Shown here: positions 58,334 to 60,000 of the stretch, piece by piece | Numbering within the stretch: position 1 is the first letter of the stretch | Layout of the letters: each line of letters starts with the position of its first letter | From: Zygnema cylindricum | Lineage: Eukaryota > Streptophyta > Zygnematophyceae > Zygnematales > Zygnemataceae | Length of the DNA: 60,000 bases | NCBI GenBank assembly: GCA_037447655.1 | Contig: JBBHKE010003364.1 | Coordinates: 406,549 to 466,548 of the forward strand | Reading direction: 5' to 3' | Translations under genes and position numbers: made by a program | Notes under the pieces: generated by a model | What the model saw: only the letters and a program-made list of their open reading frames with translations | Told to the model about the DNA's origin: nothing | Databases searched by the model: none

Positions 58334-59233
58334 TATTGAAAAGAGGTAATTAATAGTTCACTTATATAGTTTAGTTAGAATGTTAAGAGAGAGAAAGAGA
58401 GAACCAAAGGCACGCCATGGCTGCCGTGTCATTTAGGAGGGAGAATGAAATATAAGGTATTTTACTATTTGTAGCAAAATACTGCCTCTAGCCGGATTTG
58501 AACTGGTGTCTACAGAATACTATTTAGACCTTAGCCTTATCCATTAAGGCACTAGCGAAACGATATACGTATTACGTTTTACACATACTTATGTATTTGT
58601 TAAACGGGCTAATTTGCAGCAGACTAACGAAAAGACGCATTAATCAATTCATGCATGGAAGTGAATCGAAGCCGCATAAATACAAATGATTGGACGACCA
58701 CAATTGCAGCCGCCACCCGCAATAAACTTTTGGCGACCTTTAGGGACAGCGTCACGCGACGCCACGTGGCACCATACTATTGGATACCGGAGAAGATGGG
58801 AGGAGGAACCATGGCTCTCGTTTTGACAAGCGTCACTTTGAAAGCCATGTCGTACAATGGCCGTACAATAGGTACATCGCCTAATGTACCTTTTTGTACT
58901 ATATAGTATTTCTATTAGACTAGGGTTTGGTAGTAGGGAGTCGTAAGTAGGATGACCAGGACTTGGTGAAATTTAGGTACCTCTCTCTAAGAGAGCTTGT
59001 AACTATAAAGGTCATCTTTGACCAACCATAACTTACTGCTCAAGGGAGCAAATTCAATGATTTTTTTTGCGTTTGACTTAGGGGAGTCTTGTCCTCACAG
59101 GGGTGAGAGTGGTTTGAATATTTGTGTGCCTGGGCGGCGCTTATTCAGCGGGAAAGTAGAAGGGGAAAATATTATCCTAGAGGCTTTACATAGGCTACTC
59201 ACTCTCTGGGTCAATGGAGACCACATAATTGCA
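58334..59233 (+). repeat. 3' LTR, gamma element
   Basis: 900 bp; TG start mutated to TA (TATTGAAAAGAGG), ends CATAATTGCA followed by CAATC. It shares the internal TAA of METT-stop with the 5' LTR, showing that stop was present in the element that jumped. Confidence 0.92.
58476..58556 (-). other. Antisense tRNA(Arg)-like module in gamma LTR
   Basis: Minus strand: GCTAGTGCCTTAATGGATAAGGC (58554-58532), GTTCAAATCCGGC (58504-58492) and TTTT at 58479-58476. Confidence 0.8.
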
Positions 59234-59238
59234 CAATC

Positions 59239-60000
59239 CATCTTCTCTCAAAAAATCCTCAAACTGGTTAGAGGTATACTCTCCACCATTGTCACTCCTT
59301 ACTCTCTTGATTGAGGTTCATGGAGTTTTTCACTCCATGCTTTATATTGTTTAAAACAATCCTGACCCTTTGTCTTATTTTTCAAAAAATACACCTTGGA
59401 ATAGCGAGACCAATCATTGGTGATAGTCATCATAAATCTCTTCCCCTCGGGTGATGGCACTCTGGCTGGCCCCCATATATTTGTGTGTACCAAATCCAGA
59501 ATCTTTTCTTCCTTATAGGTGGCAATTTTTGGGAAGTGTAACCTGTGTGCTTTACCTTGAGCACATCCACTATAATCACTTAGATTCTCACTCTCACCGA
59601 ACTAAATCCCTTCCACTTCTCCTATTTTTTTCATCTCTCTTAACTTATCTATATTCACATGCCTAAGCCTCTTATGTCACAACATTATATCTTGAACTTT
59701 AGAATAATGAAGTTTCTTTTTTTCATTGCTTAAAACCAACCAAAAGATCCATTGGCTACCTTTTTTAGTAGTAAAATAAACTTCCTCTTCAAAACTAGCA
59801 GTAAAGACTAATTTCCTAGTGCTAGTATCAAAACCCCTATTATCTAATATAGATGTAGAGATGAGGTTTTTGTTCAGCTCCGGAAAAAAACAATACATCG
59901 GAGAATGTAACTATGGATGTCTTTCCTTCTGCCTACACTTTTAGATCTACTGATCCGACAAGAGTAGTACTGACTATCCTCCCATCCTTGTACTCTATCT
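59239..60000 (-). pseudogene. Copia integrase and protease end, beta copy 2 (resumed)
   Basis: Reads from the window edge: LNKNLISTSILDNRGFDTSTRKLVFTASFEEEVYF (protease-integrase spacer), LCHKRLRHVN with the first H region changed, CSGCAQGK-like sequence, VHTNIWGPARVPSPEGKRFMM and DDWSRYSKVYFLKNK; catalytic HTD has become HTN. A stop precedes ESDNGGEYTS near 59295. Joins 46561 across the gamma insertion. Confidence 0.82.

Larger units (their letters stand above)
46567..59233 (+). mobile_element. Copia LTR retrotransposon, family gamma (middle level of the nest)
   Basis: Plus-strand element with both LTRs and an exact 5-bp duplication CAATC (46562-46566, 59234-59238). Parts: 5' LTR 46567-47464, primer site, gag, protease, integrase, RT to 51088, then the nested beta element (51089-57534), RNase H 57540-58320, polypurine tract, 3' LTR 58334-59233. 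Without the insertion it is about 6.2 kb. The LTRs differ by roughly 5-10 per cent by eye in the first part, so it is older than its guest. Confidence 0.95.
43240..60000 (-). mobile_element. Copia LTR retrotransposon, family beta, copy 2 (outermost level of the nest)
   Basis: 3' LTR (43240-44250), RNase H, RT and integrase end (44251-46561), then the gamma element at 46567-59233 with CAATC on both sides, then the rest of integrase and the protease side (59239-60000), running off the window. Across the join the integrase frame is continuous and matches other beta copies. The protease, gag and 5' LTR lie beyond the right edge. Confidence 0.9.

Overview
This window is eukaryotic and looks like plant or streptophyte-alga nuclear heterochromatin. 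It is built almost entirely from decayed LTR retrotransposons inserted into one another. I found no intact host gene and no operon-like or CRISPR feature. The copia proteins are of the plant type. The Ty3/gypsy element carries a cytosine-5 DNA methyltransferase, a combination I know from charophyte algae, so a non-seed plant or streptophyte alga is a reasonable guess. The species cannot be fixed from this sequence.

Layout. 1-3575: a minus-strand copia element (family alpha) running off the left edge. 3880-4338: a minus-strand copia fragment. 4339-8382: a plus-strand copia (family gamma) cut by a gypsy-type element at 8383-17002 whose pol order is protease, DNA methyltransferase, reverse transcriptase. 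17003-17655: an LTR fragment. 18436-19333: a hAT-like DNA element with an exact 8-bp target duplication. 19735-42437: a minus-strand copia (family beta) split by a 16.7-kb composite at 21271-37927 bearing the duplication CGAAG. That composite is a tandem LTR-body-LTR-body-LTR derivative of a non-autonomous family (delta), with 9.3 kb of foreign sequence in its middle. 43240-60000: another beta element. It is split by a plus-strand gamma element (46567-59233, duplication CAATC), itself split by a minus-strand beta element (51089-57534, duplication GCAAA), giving a three-level nest.

Shared features of the copia families. (i) The primer-binding site pairs with the anticodon arm of initiator tRNA-Met, the half-tRNA priming known from Drosophila copia. 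(ii) Gag translation appears to start inside the LTR, so the primer site is itself coding (VMGPPSRVPIFNG or close variants). (iii) Every beta, gamma and delta LTR that is complete enough carries a tRNA(Arg)-like module with A box, B box and a T-run terminator, always antisense to the retroelement. I counted 12 of 12. This resembles Cassandra elements with their 5S RNA and, to my knowledge, has not been described for tRNA in autonomous copia LTRs.

The delta family has a gag fused to what looks like a collapsed remnant of reverse transcriptase and RNase H, with protease, integrase and the YVDD motif missing. It would have to be mobilised by the beta and gamma elements, which share its LTR ends and primer site. 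All pol genes here carry stops, frameshifts or lost catalytic residues, so nothing seems autonomous now.
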